DNA from: DATBGE01 sp036558125
Lineage (GTDB): Bacteria; Gemmatimonadota; Gemmatimonadetes; Gemmatimonadales; GWC2-71-9
NCBI GenBank assembly: GCA_036558125.1
Contig: DATBGE010000108.1
Coordinates: 37,752 to 101,751 of the forward strand
DNA: 64,000 nucleotides
Direction of reading: 5' to 3'
In this document: positions 34,550 to 43,163 of the stretch, piece by piece
How the letters are laid out: each line of letters starts with the position of its first letter
How positions within the stretch are numbered: position 1 is the stretch's first letter
The notes under the pieces: generated by a model
Seen by the model: the letters and a program-made list of their open reading frames with translations, nothing else
Told to the model about the DNA's origin: nothing
Database searches by the model: none
Program-made: the position numbers and the translations under genes

Positions 34550-36844
34550 TCAGACTCCAAACGTCAGCCGGAACTGGACACTGCGCGGCCGGCCCACGGA
34601 TGGTCCGCTGAAGAAGGCTCCTTTCAGCAGGTACTTGTGATCGAAGATGTTGTCGACAAATAGCTCCGGGTGAAGGACAACGGTCCCAATGGGGAAGTTG
34701 TAGCCGGCACTCGCGTTCAAGATGAAACTGGGCGAGACCTTGATCGACCGGTTGAAGTCGAACAAGCCGGTTCCATATGTGGAGTCCGGATCGTTTCCGT
34801 TGGTGAGGCCGCTGCCGTAGATACCGGTGGTGCTCAGATACAGCCTCCGGCTGGAATAGTTGATGCTGGCGACGCCGGACAGACGCTGATCGTGGTCCAA
34901 ATCGAACACCGGGACGCTCACATCAACGGGGAAGAACCCGCCGGTGATCGGACTGGTGCCGTACCCGTGGTTCAACGCCAGGTTGAGGTAGCCGGAGACC
35001 GGACCGCCGGGGCGAACTTCGAGCACGGTCTCGAGGCCAGTCACCCTGACGGTATTGAGGTTGACCGAGGTCACGATCGCAGAGCCGGGCACCGTGTTGT
35101 CGTCGATCCCCGGATCACTGTCCTTCCGGTATGCGGCGAACTTCGCGACCACACCGATGGGAAAACGGTGGACCAGCCCCACCTCGTAGAAGTTGTCGCG
35201 CTCCGGGAGGGTCGGTGTCGTGGCCACACCGCCGCTCGACGAGCTGGTGATGGCCCGAAGGTCCTCGACGTTGGTCGGGATGAACTGGCGTCCATAATAG
35301 GCGTACATCGTGGTCGCCGTACTCGGGAAGAAGTTGATGCGAATGCGCGGGCTCAGTTGGTTCTGGTTCCCGGCGAATGGAGCGTTGTGGTTGTCGAAGC
35401 GGAGCCCCGGACGAATCTCCCATCGCTCGGATGGCGAGATGGCGGCCTGGACATATACCCCGATGTCGCTGCCATTCAAATCCGAGTTGCTTGCGGGCCC
35501 CGGTTGGCCGGACGCGTCCCGGGTCTCGAAGTCCTCGTGACCCCGGGTCACTGAAGCGAGGGCTCCCGTCTTGAATTCGAGGCCGTGGTGCGGGCGCAGC
35601 GTGTAGTCAAGCTTCAAGCCCGCGGTGTTGAAGTTCCGATCCTCGCTCAGGTTGTACGGTGTCGTGTCGGGGAAGAAGATGAACTGTGGCGTGTCGTTCG
35701 GTCCGGGGGTGAAGGTCAGGCTCCCGTGCCGGTAGAGCGCGCCGAGGAACAGCTCGTCGGGGGGCCTGGTGGCGTCGCCCTTCCCGAACAGATGTTGCCA
35801 GCCCAGGTTGACGAAGCCATTCACGTCTTCCTGGTTGTCATCCGAGATCACTCCGCCGGTTGAGTCGAACGGCACCTCGAACCTGGTGCGGGACCAGTTG
35901 CCATTGAGATTGATGACGTTCCCGCGGCCAGGCGTGTACTGCACCTTGCCGAAGCCGAAGAGGTCTTCGCCGTGGTTGTGGAAGTTGACCCCGCCCGTGT
36001 TGCCTGCCGTATCGAAGACCACGGGCTCCTGCCGCATGTCGGTCTCGGACCTCTGCCCGGAGCCGAAAAATCCCCAGCGCCCGCTGTTTCCGCTGGCCGT
36101 GAACCCCTGGCCATTAGTCGAGAACGATCCACCGTAAGCGGACCCGGTGACATGCAGTCCACCGGCCGGAATTCGCGTGCTGACATTCACAATCGCTGCG
36201 TTCTTGCCGCCGTACTCCGCGTCCCAGCCTCCGGTCACAAAGTTCATTTCGTTTACCACCGCCGGGTCGAAGAGCTCATTCAGGCTCCCTGAAACACCCG
36301 AGGGAACCGGCACGCCGTCCACGTAGTAAGTGTACTCCGCGTGCTGCCCACGGATGTGCACTTCTCCGGTGGGTGCCCGCGCCGCACCTGCGATGGACTG
36401 CTGCAGAATTTGCGAAGTGGTGGTCGTCGGAGCCCCGTGGAACTCGTCCTGCTTGTACACTTGGTCTCCGGATCGGGTATCCACAGCGACAGGGAGCTGA
36501 GCCGCAACCGACAGTTCCTGCAACTGCACGGGCGACGGGACCATGCGAACATCGAGCGTGGTATTCGGTTGGGCACCGCCGATCTTGACCTGAGTCAGCA
36601 CCGGGTGAAAGCCGATGAACCGAATCTCGGCATCGTACTGCCCGTCGGAAAGATTGTGGATCGTGAAACGGCCGAACGCGTCGGCGGAGGTGCGCACGAC
36701 CACGCGATTCGACTGGGAAAGAATGATGTCAGCCCCGGCCAGGGGGTGGCCGGACGCACTATCGGTAACCGTGCCGGTGAGATCGCCATTCACGGTGGGA
36801 GGGGCCGCGCCGAGCAGCGCGGCGGCCAGCATGAGCGAGAACAT
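34550..36844 (-). CDS. TonB-dependent receptor 1 with carboxypeptidase-like N-terminal domain
   Basis: 764-residue outer-membrane receptor. Layout: signal peptide, carboxypeptidase-like regulatory domain (about 20-105, GTVTDSASGHPLAGADIILS), a plug domain (about 110-220, TGEVHIRGQHAEYTYYVDGVPV), and a C-terminal beta barrel ending in RFRLTFGV-like sequence. The ATG at 36844 is preferred because GGAGG sits 5 bp upstream. The small exported protein gene ends 21 bp before it. No substrate-specific motif is evident; the location between copper and zinc genes suggests a metal or metal chelate. Confidence 0.93.
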   Translation of the reverse strand: MFSLMLAAALLGAAPPTVNGDLTGTVTDSASGHPLAGADIILSQSNRVVVRTSADAFGRFTIHNLSDGQYDAEIRFIGFHPVLTQVKIGGAQPNTTLDVRMVPSPVQLQELSVAAQLPVAVDTRSGDQVYKQDEFHGAPTTTTSQILQQSIAGAARAPTGEVHIRGQHAEYTYYVDGVPVPSGVSGSLNELFDPAVVNEMNFVTGGWDAEYGGKNAAIVNVSTRIPAGGLHVTGSAYGGSFSTNGQGFTASGNSGRWGFFGSGQRSETDMRQEPVVFDTAGNTGGVNFHNHGEDLFGFGKVQYTPGRGNVINLNGNWSRTRFEVPFDSTGGVISDDNQEDVNGFVNLGWQHLFGKGDATRPPDELFLGALYRHGSLTFTPGPNDTPQFIFFPDTTPYNLSEDRNFNTAGLKLDYTLRPHHGLEFKTGALASVTRGHEDFETRDASGQPGPASNSDLNGSDIGVYVQAAISPSERWEIRPGLRFDNHNAPFAGNQNQLSPRIRINFFPSTATTMYAYYGRQFIPTNVEDLRAITSSSSGGVATTPTLPERDNFYEVGLVHRFPIGVVAKFAAYRKDSDPGIDDNTVPGSAIVTSVNLNTVRVTGLETVLEVRPGGPVSGYLNLALNHGYGTSPITGGFFPVDVSVPVFDLDHDQRLSGVASINYSSRRLYLSTTGIYGSGLTNGNDPDSTYGTGLFDFNRSIKVSPSFILNASAGYNFPIGTVVLHPELFVDNIFDHKYLLKGAFFSGPSVGRPRSVQFRLTFGV

Positions 36845-36865
36845 TCGAGCCTCCACTACGAGGGA

Positions 36866-37273
36866 TCACGCCACACTGGAGCAGTGCGACGGAGAGTTCT
36901 TGAACCGACGGATCAGTTGGAGATCAGGCGGTGTCGGTGGAGGGGCTCGTGAGAGCTGAAGCGTTCCGGGAGGTGCGGAGGGTGGTGGAACGGAGGCGCG
37001 GGTCGGAAGGGCCGTCGCCTGCGGAGCATTGTCCGGCAATGTCGGTGCGCCGACCGCTGCAGGACCTTGAGTGGACTCGAACGCCTGAGTCAGCGCGCAC
37101 TCGAGAGCATGTTCGACACCGCCCCGCGGCCTCTCCCAGCGGACCGGCCCTGCCTCGGCGGGCCGGGGGCCGTGAAAAACGATGCCGTCGACGAGCGGAA
37201 GGACGATGCCGCTCACCACCAGGCCGGTGGCGAGCAGCAGGGCTTGCATTCGGACCGCGAGCGATCGCTTCAT
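36866..37273 (-). CDS. small exported protein, FH/HxxxC/RAPP family, member 1
   Basis: 135-residue protein of a family I see three times in this window, each time directly upstream of an outer-membrane barrel gene. It has an N-terminal hydrophobic segment (about 9-28), then LPLVDGIVFH with His34, a second motif HALEC (His55-Cys59), a Pro/Ala-rich stretch, and RAPP at residue 109, followed by a longer tail than in the other two members. The ATG at 37273 is chosen to start the signal or anchor sequence. The ordered His and Cys suggest metal binding in the periplasm. The RAPP ending and genomic setting faintly recall DUF2946 proteins, but the usual CxxC of that family is absent. Confidence 0.75.
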   Translation of the reverse strand: MKRSLAVRMQALLLATGLVVSGIVLPLVDGIVFHGPRPAEAGPVRWERPRGGVEHALECALTQAFESTQGPAAVGAPTLPDNAPQATALPTRASVPPPSAPPGTLQLSRAPPPTPPDLQLIRRFKNSPSHCSSVA

Positions 37274-37528
37274 CTCTCTATGCCGCACCCCGTCGCCCTG
37301 CGAGCTTTAGTGAACGCCTTGCCCCGAAGGCCGTCCGGGGCTGGAGGCCAAACCCACAGACGATCACCGGACCGGTTGGCAGGTCCCGCCGCAACGATGC
37401 CCAGAGTCCCGCGGATACGTGATTCATCGACTGAGTTAGGCAAGCTCGGCTGGCTCTCGTGGAGGGGAGTGGGTGGTGGGGTCGACGGATCGAGTCCGCC
37501 TGACCCCCACCACCAGACTCGTTGGAGG

Positions 37529-38185
37529 TTACTGCACCGACACAGGGAAGTTCACCGCCAGGTCGGTATCGAAGGTGGTGCCCAAGCCGTTGCCCTTCGC
37601 CTGCTCGAAGTGATGCAGCTGAACATTCAGGGTCGTGCTCGCTGTTGTTGGCGCTGCTGCATCGACAGTAACCGTGTAGGTGGTACCGAGCGTTTGGGGA
37701 GGGGCCTGAGTGTCGGTGTTGAGGTTGTCGATGGTGATCATCCTGGTCGGGTCGGCCGGCGGGATGTTGATGCTATCCGGGGCTGCCAGGGGGTCCGCAG
37801 TAATGGTGTAGAAGAAGCGATGGAAGTTCGCCTCGTTGACCACTTCATTAGTGATGTTGACGATGTTGTTGGGATCGATGTCGTTCAACAGCGTGATCGT
37901 CCCGTTGTATACGGTGCCCTTGGTCAGGGCAAGCGTTGCCGAAGGCGGCTGCGGAGGATCGGGAAGCTGGGTGCCGTCGGGGTCGATGATCTCGGAGGTG
38001 ACCGCAGCGCCGCCGCCCACAGGAGTCAGTGTGATGATCACATGGGAGATGTTCTCGGGATCGCCCGCGCCTGCGGGGGGTGAGGAAGGGTCGTCTCCAC
38101 AAGCGCTCCCGAGGATCCCTGCGACAAACACCAGCGCAATGGTTGAGGGACGGAAGTGCCGGAGAGAGGTTTGCGATGACGGCAT
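37529..38185 (-). CDS. receptor-associated lipoprotein of unknown function
   Basis: 218-residue lipoprotein (lipobox LGSAC) located 36 bp downstream of TonB receptor 2 and therefore probably co-transcribed. The mature part is Thr/Pro/Asp-rich and beta-like: ISHVIITLTPVGGGAAV, TKGTVYNGTITLLNDID, a His at NEANFHRFFYTI, and LNVQLHHFEQAKGNGLG near the end. This pattern resembles small lipoproteins found beside TonB receptors in Bacteroidota, a comparison made from memory. A surface role in capturing the receptor's ligand is an inference. Confidence 0.78.
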   Translation of the reverse strand: MPSSQTSLRHFRPSTIALVFVAGILGSACGDDPSSPPAGAGDPENISHVIITLTPVGGGAAVTSEIIDPDGTQLPDPPQPPSATLALTKGTVYNGTITLLNDIDPNNIVNITNEVVNEANFHRFFYTITADPLAAPDSINIPPADPTRMITIDNLNTDTQAPPQTLGTTYTVTVDAAAPTTASTTLNVQLHHFEQAKGNGLGTTFDTDLAVNFPVSVQ

Positions 38186-38221
38186 ATGAGCGCTCCTGTC
38201 GGTTGAAGGTGTGCTGCGGTT

Positions 38222-40591
38222 CTATTGGGTGGCTAGCGGCGCGGAGTCGCCGAATGGCACGGCAAGACGGAGCACGATGTCGCGTCCCGGATCGTTTACG
38301 AAGAGCCGGTAGCGACTCAGGTAATCCCGGTATCTCACGTTGAGCAGATTCCGGACGGCGAGGCTTGCAGTGAGGGGTTGTCCAGCGAGATGAACGGCGC
38401 CGACCCCAACCTCGGCGTTAAGCAAGACGTATCCGTCGGTGGGCAGCTTGTAGATTGTGACCGGCGGTACCTGGTCCTGCTCACGGACCAGGGTCGCTCC
38501 CAGCTCGAGGTAGGGATCCTTTACCGAGCCACTGCTGTGCCCGTAAAGCCGGATATTGGTGATGATCCGGTCGGCTGGCATGTCGTACAGCGGATCGCCA
38601 GTGCCGCGATCGATCCCGCGCACCAGCGTCCCGCTGACGTAAAAGCTCCACCACCAGTCGGGGGAGAAGAGCGCCGAGGCCTCGACCCCGCGCAGTCTTG
38701 CGTTGGTGTGGTCGTAGCGGTAGCCGGGGTAAGTGCCCCGTACGGTTGAGACGTCACCGAAGGGGCGCAGGAAGATGTAATCGTTGATCCGGTTCTGATA
38801 TGCGCTCACTTCGAATCGCAGCGATCGGCTGATGTGCCGCAGGGTCATGTCTACATTCAGGCCGTCCTCCCTCTGAATGGTGGAATCCCCAAGTTCGTAC
38901 TGTGCCGTGCCGTGATGCACCCCGGCGCTGTGTAATTCCGCCACATTGGGGGCCCGCCAGGTCCGTCCGATACTCCCGGCAAGCGACCATCCCTGTCCCA
39001 GCTGGAATGCGCTGCTGAGCGATCCCGAGAAACCGTCCCATGTCCGCTCGTCGTCGGGGCTGATCACCACGGGGTCGCCGTACTGGTAAGCATGCTGCCA
39101 GCGGTGGTCATAGCGGAGCCCGGCGGTCAGCGTCCAGCGCTGACTGAGGCTGACCTGCTCCAGGCCATAGACGCCGCCGGCATAGAGTCGGTATTGAGGA
39201 ATGAGGAACGAGCGGCCGGGAGACAGGTTTCCCTGCCGCATCCCGCTCAGCCCGAAGGTTCCCGCGAACCGGCCCATGGGGGCGTGGTGGAGCCGCAGGT
39301 CGAGGGTGTGGGTGTAGAGTTCGAGCCCGAAGGCCGGTCGGGTCGACCCGCTGGCGAAGCCGATACCGTCGTACTCGCTGCGGGTGTTGTGCTGATAGCT
39401 GTAGTTCAGCTCCAGTCGGAACTTGGGTGGGAGCACCAGTTCGGTGCGCCACGACAGGAGATCGTGCTTTACGGTCTGATAGGGGCGCCCGATTGTGTAG
39501 GAAAAGCTGTCACTCGTGAGCGGATCTTTCATCGCCCGGTCGAGGTCGGCCTTGGTGGTCACGTGAGCCCCGAGATACATCCCCAGGTCGGTGCCGAAGT
39601 GGGAGAAGATCAACTGGCTGGTCCCCCAGGAACGGCTCAGCCCGATTGCCGCGCTGGCGTCCTTCTCTTCAAAACCGGTATTCGGGAGGTAGTAGTCGGG
39701 CGTCTGGGCGTCTCCCGCGCGGCGCAGGGTTCCTTGCACCCGCCAGCCGAGCCGTCCGAGTACGGGAAGCCCCAGGGAAGACCCCTCCAGCAACAGGGAG
39801 CCCGCGCCCTGATGGTTGTTGCTGAAGACGTTGGTCGAGAAGAGCCCGCCGAAATGCCCGGTTTGCGGTAGCGGCCTTGGCAGCACCCGCACTACTCCGC
39901 CGAGGGCGTCGGAGCCATAAAGAACCGTTCCACTCCCGCGGATCACTTCGACCTCGTTCGCTGCGAAAGCGTCGATCTCCGGGGCGTGTTCCTCGCCCCA
40001 CTGCTGCCCTTCCTGCGGCACGTCCCCGTTCATGACCCGCACCCGCTGGGAGTGCAGCCCTCGAACGACGGGCTTCGCAATGCTTGGCCCGTACTGAATC
40101 ACCGTGACTCCCGGGAGCTCTTTCAGCGTTTCACCGATGGTCTGGCCGCGGTCACGGGCGACCTCCGCCGCCGACATGACCGCTATAGCCTGCTCGTTGT
40201 GCAGGGCGGTGGAATCGCCTCTTTCGCCACTGACGACGATGGTGTCCAGCTCGATCGGCCGAACACCGAGCAGGAGGTCTACGGTCAGGCTTCCGCGGGT
40301 GAGATCCACTCGCTGCGCCAGCGGGGCGTAGCCGATCGCCCGCACCGTCAGCAACAGGACCTCGGAAGGCAACCCGCTGATCTGGTACCGGCCTTCCTGG
40401 TCGGTCGCGACGCTTCGATTGAGGTCAGGCACGGCCACCACTGCTCCGGGAACAGGGCGCCGTGAGGCGGAATCCCGTACCCAGCCCGAGACCTGTACTG
40501 TTGTCGGCGTTTCCTGCGCCCCCGCTGCAACCGGAACGGTTGCGACGAGCGCGAGCAGGAAGGCGGCAGCCACGCCGCTTCTATGATTCAT
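38222..40591 (-). CDS. TonB-dependent receptor 2, candidate zinc/metal receptor (ZnuD-like)
   Basis: 789-residue outer-membrane receptor. Layout: signal peptide, carboxypeptidase-like domain (about 30-110, VSGWVRDSASRRPVPGAVVA), a TonB-box region, a plug with LKELPGVTVIQYGPSIAKPVVRG-type sequence and VIRGSGTVLYGSDALGGVV, and a barrel. A His/Glu-rich plug loop (QQWGEEHAPEID) and barrel histidines (LRLHHAP, SAGVHHGT) recall ZnuD, consistent with znuA and znuB next door. GGAGG 5 bp upstream fixes the ATG at 40591. It is preceded by family member 2 and followed by a lipoprotein gene. Confidence 0.9.
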   Translation of the reverse strand: MNHRSGVAAAFLLALVATVPVAAGAQETPTTVQVSGWVRDSASRRPVPGAVVAVPDLNRSVATDQEGRYQISGLPSEVLLLTVRAIGYAPLAQRVDLTRGSLTVDLLLGVRPIELDTIVVSGERGDSTALHNEQAIAVMSAAEVARDRGQTIGETLKELPGVTVIQYGPSIAKPVVRGLHSQRVRVMNGDVPQEGQQWGEEHAPEIDAFAANEVEVIRGSGTVLYGSDALGGVVRVLPRPLPQTGHFGGLFSTNVFSNNHQGAGSLLLEGSSLGLPVLGRLGWRVQGTLRRAGDAQTPDYYLPNTGFEEKDASAAIGLSRSWGTSQLIFSHFGTDLGMYLGAHVTTKADLDRAMKDPLTSDSFSYTIGRPYQTVKHDLLSWRTELVLPPKFRLELNYSYQHNTRSEYDGIGFASGSTRPAFGLELYTHTLDLRLHHAPMGRFAGTFGLSGMRQGNLSPGRSFLIPQYRLYAGGVYGLEQVSLSQRWTLTAGLRYDHRWQHAYQYGDPVVISPDDERTWDGFSGSLSSAFQLGQGWSLAGSIGRTWRAPNVAELHSAGVHHGTAQYELGDSTIQREDGLNVDMTLRHISRSLRFEVSAYQNRINDYIFLRPFGDVSTVRGTYPGYRYDHTNARLRGVEASALFSPDWWWSFYVSGTLVRGIDRGTGDPLYDMPADRIITNIRLYGHSSGSVKDPYLELGATLVREQDQVPPVTIYKLPTDGYVLLNAEVGVGAVHLAGQPLTASLAVRNLLNVRYRDYLSRYRLFVNDPGRDIVLRLAVPFGDSAPLATQ

Positions 40592-40707
40592 CCTGGCCTC
40601 CGCAATGCATCCGGCAGCGCTAGCTGCTGGGTGCATCGCAACGCCCCGGTCAACCCGGGAACGTCAAGGAACTGCGATTTCTATTTCGCGAGAGTGAGGA
40701 GAACAGC

Positions 40708-41052
40708 TCAGAGCGAGGCGGGAGGAGCGCGGGAGTGGCACTGCGATTGGGGTTGGTGGACCAATAAGACTGGAGTGGCGAGCGGGCGGGTCCGTACTGC
40801 AGAGAGGAGCAGCCCGGCTATCTGCGTGGGGATCGCGGGAGTGCAGCGGCCGACATTCCGTGCCAGCGATAGAGCACAGACAGCCCCGTGGCCGACATCT
40901 CGGCCGGGTGCCGACAGGGTCTCGCCCTGTGGTTGGGAAACTCCGGGCTTGGAATGGAAGGCCAGGGCATCGAACACCGGCAAGCCGAAGCCGCCGCCCA
41001 CCAGGGCAGCGAACAGGACCAGTGCCTTAAGCCGGACCCAATGCCGATTCAT
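40708..41052 (-). CDS. small exported protein, FH/HxxxC/RAPP family, member 2
   Basis: 114-residue paralogue of the proteins at 36.9 and 44.6 kb. A hydrophobic N-terminal segment (about 8-27) leads into LPVFDALAFH with His33. HGAVC (His55-Cys59) follows at the same spacing as in member 1, and the protein ends RAPPASL with RAPP at residue 108. Another Cys (in VGRC) and a SQCHSRAPP segment add possible ligands. It lies 116 bp upstream of TonB receptor 2 and downstream of znuB. Finding the same residue ladder at the same positions in three neighbouring genes makes a chance ORF very unlikely. Confidence 0.75.
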   Translation of the reverse strand: MNRHWVRLKALVLFAALVGGGFGLPVFDALAFHSKPGVSQPQGETLSAPGRDVGHGAVCALSLARNVGRCTPAIPTQIAGLLLSAVRTRPLATPVLLVHQPQSQCHSRAPPASL

Positions 41053-41187
41053 GAGCCTAAACTAGCACGGGCACAACAGAAAGCGAAAGCCTGCTTGGGC
41101 CTGTCGACTGGCGAGGGTCATTTCTCACCATCGTCCTGTCGGGGGAACGCCGAGCGCCGCCGTTCCAATCCATCCGATGGCAATGGG

Positions 41188-42039
41188 TTACGCATTGGAG
41201 TCTATCCCGAGCTCGACTCCCAATACCTTGCGAGCGGCATATGCAACCAGGAGCAGCAGTCCGAACACGCAGACCACGACGGGCCCGGTAGGGAGGTCAT
41301 ACTGGAACGAGAGCCAAAGCCCGCCGGCCGAGCAGAGGACCCCGGCAACCCAGGACAGAGCTGACAGGGGACCGGTACGACGGGTGAACTGGAATGCGAT
41401 GGCAGCCGGGACCACCAGGAATGAAAAAACCAGCAGGACCCCGACGATTGGGACCGAGAAAGTGATCACCAGCCCGAAGGAGAGGTAGAACAGGAAGTCC
41501 CAGAACTTGAGGTTCCAACCATTGGCGAGCGCTATTTCGGGTTCGAAGGATATGGTGAGGAACCTGCGCCGCAGGATCCAGTGAAACAGCCCGACGAGGA
41601 CGTAGACCAAAGCCAGCCGACCGATCGCGGGCCAGCCAACCCACAAGAGACTGCCCACCAGAATGTCCTTGATGGCTTCCCCGCCCCTTGGTGAGCGATC
41701 CGCCACGAGGATGCCGGCCGCCGAGGCGACGACAAACACGATTCCGATGATCGCCTCCTGGGGCACCCGCCCATGTCGGCCGGTGCGAGTCAGGGCGAAC
41801 AGCGCGGCACCCAGAGTCGTGAAGCCGAGCGCGGAGGCAAAACTGCGGGTCGAATCGGGATCTGCACCGGCGAAGATGGCGATGGTCGATCCCAACGCGG
41901 CCATCTGCGCCAGCGAGAGATCTACGAAAATGACCTCGCGGGCGATCACATGGAGACCGAGGTAGGAATGGATCGCCACGATCACCATGCAGGCTACCAG
42001 CGGAGCAAGCCACAGGCTGTGTACCAGCTGGTCGATCAT
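41188..42039 (-). CDS. znuB: ZnuB-like ABC-3 family metal permease
   Basis: 283-residue membrane permease for zinc or manganese. Eight hydrophobic segments are predicted. Seen: HSYLGLHVIAREVIFVDLSLAQMAALG (about residues 26-52, a family hallmark), SPRGGEAIKDILVGSLLW, and FSVPIVGVLLVFSFLVVPAAIAF. The ATG at 42039 overlaps the znuA stop by one base (TGATG). The earlier part of the open frame is shadow sequence within znuA. A ZnuC ATPase would be expected beside it but none is encoded between znuA and the next receptor unit or elsewhere in this cluster. Confidence 0.92.
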   Translation of the reverse strand: MIDQLVHSLWLAPLVACMVIVAIHSYLGLHVIAREVIFVDLSLAQMAALGSTIAIFAGADPDSTRSFASALGFTTLGAALFALTRTGRHGRVPQEAIIGIVFVVASAAGILVADRSPRGGEAIKDILVGSLLWVGWPAIGRLALVYVLVGLFHWILRRRFLTISFEPEIALANGWNLKFWDFLFYLSFGLVITFSVPIVGVLLVFSFLVVPAAIAFQFTRRTGPLSALSWVAGVLCSAGGLWLSFQYDLPTGPVVVCVFGLLLLVAYAARKVLGVELGIDSNA

Positions 42040-43163
42040 CAGGCGCCTCCTCCTGTGAAGCCCGCGGCGAGACTGGAGATCCAGGTATTCATGAGATCGA
42101 AGTAGGTCTCGACACCCGGGGCCCCATGGGTGTTCTCCGGAACGATCACTGCCTTCGCGCCGGTCTTGGCTGCCACCTCTCCGATTTGGTTGCGATTGAA
42201 ATAGTTGGACGCAAAGAGCACCGGAATCTTCCGCTCCTTCATCAGCGCGATCACTTCTTCCACGTGCTTCGGCGTCGGTGGGATCCCCGGCTTCGCTTCG
42301 ATGAAGGTGGCGCAGACCACCTTGAACCGGTTGCTGAAATAGGCCCATTCCTTGTGGTAGCATGCCATTTCCCGTCCGCGGAAGACCTCACCCTGCTTGA
42401 GCCACCCTCCCAGATGATCGGAGAGCGGCTTGCCTTGGTATTTCGTGCGACCGATGAAGTCGAACAGCTTGTCGGTCTTGAGCAGGTCGAACGCGGTCGC
42501 GGGAGTGAGAATGCCGACCAGCTCCTGCCCCATGGTGGCCTCGAGAATCCGCTTCTCGAAGTCCTTTTCGCGATCCGTGAAGTAACTGGCATCTCCCGGG
42601 GAGACCCGGGTCAGACCGGTCATGATATTCCGCGCGATGATGATCGCGTTCAGTGGATCGGTGTGAATGTGGGGATTGCCGTCGGCGTGAATATCTCCCT
42701 GCGCCCGATTCAGACTGGTGGGGACCTCCAGCAGCGTGATGCCGGTATAGGCGGTGACGTACCCGGGCCCGCCCTCGGACACCTTCCGGTTGTTGGCTCG
42801 GTCGAGCAGCGCCGGGACCCAAAGCTCCAAATCGAGTCCGGTCGTCACGAACAGATCCGCGTCGCGCAGGACCGCCACGAAGCTCGGCTTGGGCTGCACG
42901 AAGTGAGGATCCTCGTCGCCCTGGGCGATCGAAGTTATCGTGCCGCGATCGCCAGCAATCTCCCGCGCGATCGCCCCATAGGTCGTCAGGCTGGTGACGA
43001 TCTTGAGCGGTGCGGTCCTTAAGGACTCCCTCGCTCCCGACTCGCGCTGTCGCGCTCCTGAGGGTCGCTCGGTCGCGACTCGGCGGCTCGGCGGCTCGGC
43101 GGCATGATGACTGGGCGGCTCGGCGAACAGCCCGGAAGCGATGGTGAGGAGAGCGAGAATCAT
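42039..43163 (-). CDS. znuA: ZnuA-like periplasmic metal-binding protein
   Basis: 374-residue cluster A-I substrate-binding protein. Metal ligands are visible as His in GDEDPHFVQPKPS, His in DGNPHIHTDP, His or Cys near EMACYHKEWAYFS, and the terminal acidic residue region NTHGAPGVETYFDLM. The short His-rich loop (QGDIHADGNPHIHTD) takes the place of the long loop in typical ZnuA. A low-complexity linker after the signal peptide (HHAAEPPSRR) comes from the 8-bp repeat tract. The ATG overlaps the upstream barrel stop region, so the genes are co-transcribed. Confidence 0.92.
   Translation of the reverse strand: MILALLTIASGLFAEPPSHHAAEPPSRRVATERPSGARQRESGARESLRTAPLKIVTSLTTYGAIAREIAGDRGTITSIAQGDEDPHFVQPKPSFVAVLRDADLFVTTGLDLELWVPALLDRANNRKVSEGGPGYVTAYTGITLLEVPTSLNRAQGDIHADGNPHIHTDPLNAIIIARNIMTGLTRVSPGDASYFTDREKDFEKRILEATMGQELVGILTPATAFDLLKTDKLFDFIGRTKYQGKPLSDHLGGWLKQGEVFRGREMACYHKEWAYFSNRFKVVCATFIEAKPGIPPTPKHVEEVIALMKERKIPVLFASNYFNRNQIGEVAAKTGAKAVIVPENTHGAPGVETYFDLMNTWISSLAAGFTGGGA
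43077..43124. repeat. GGCTCGGC repeat copies at the start of znuA
   Basis: Exact units at 43085, 43093 and 43117, and a one-base variant at 43077. They encode AEPPSRR in the linker after the signal peptide. The same unit and peptide occur in the ctaG-like gene 11 kb away. Confidence 0.92.
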
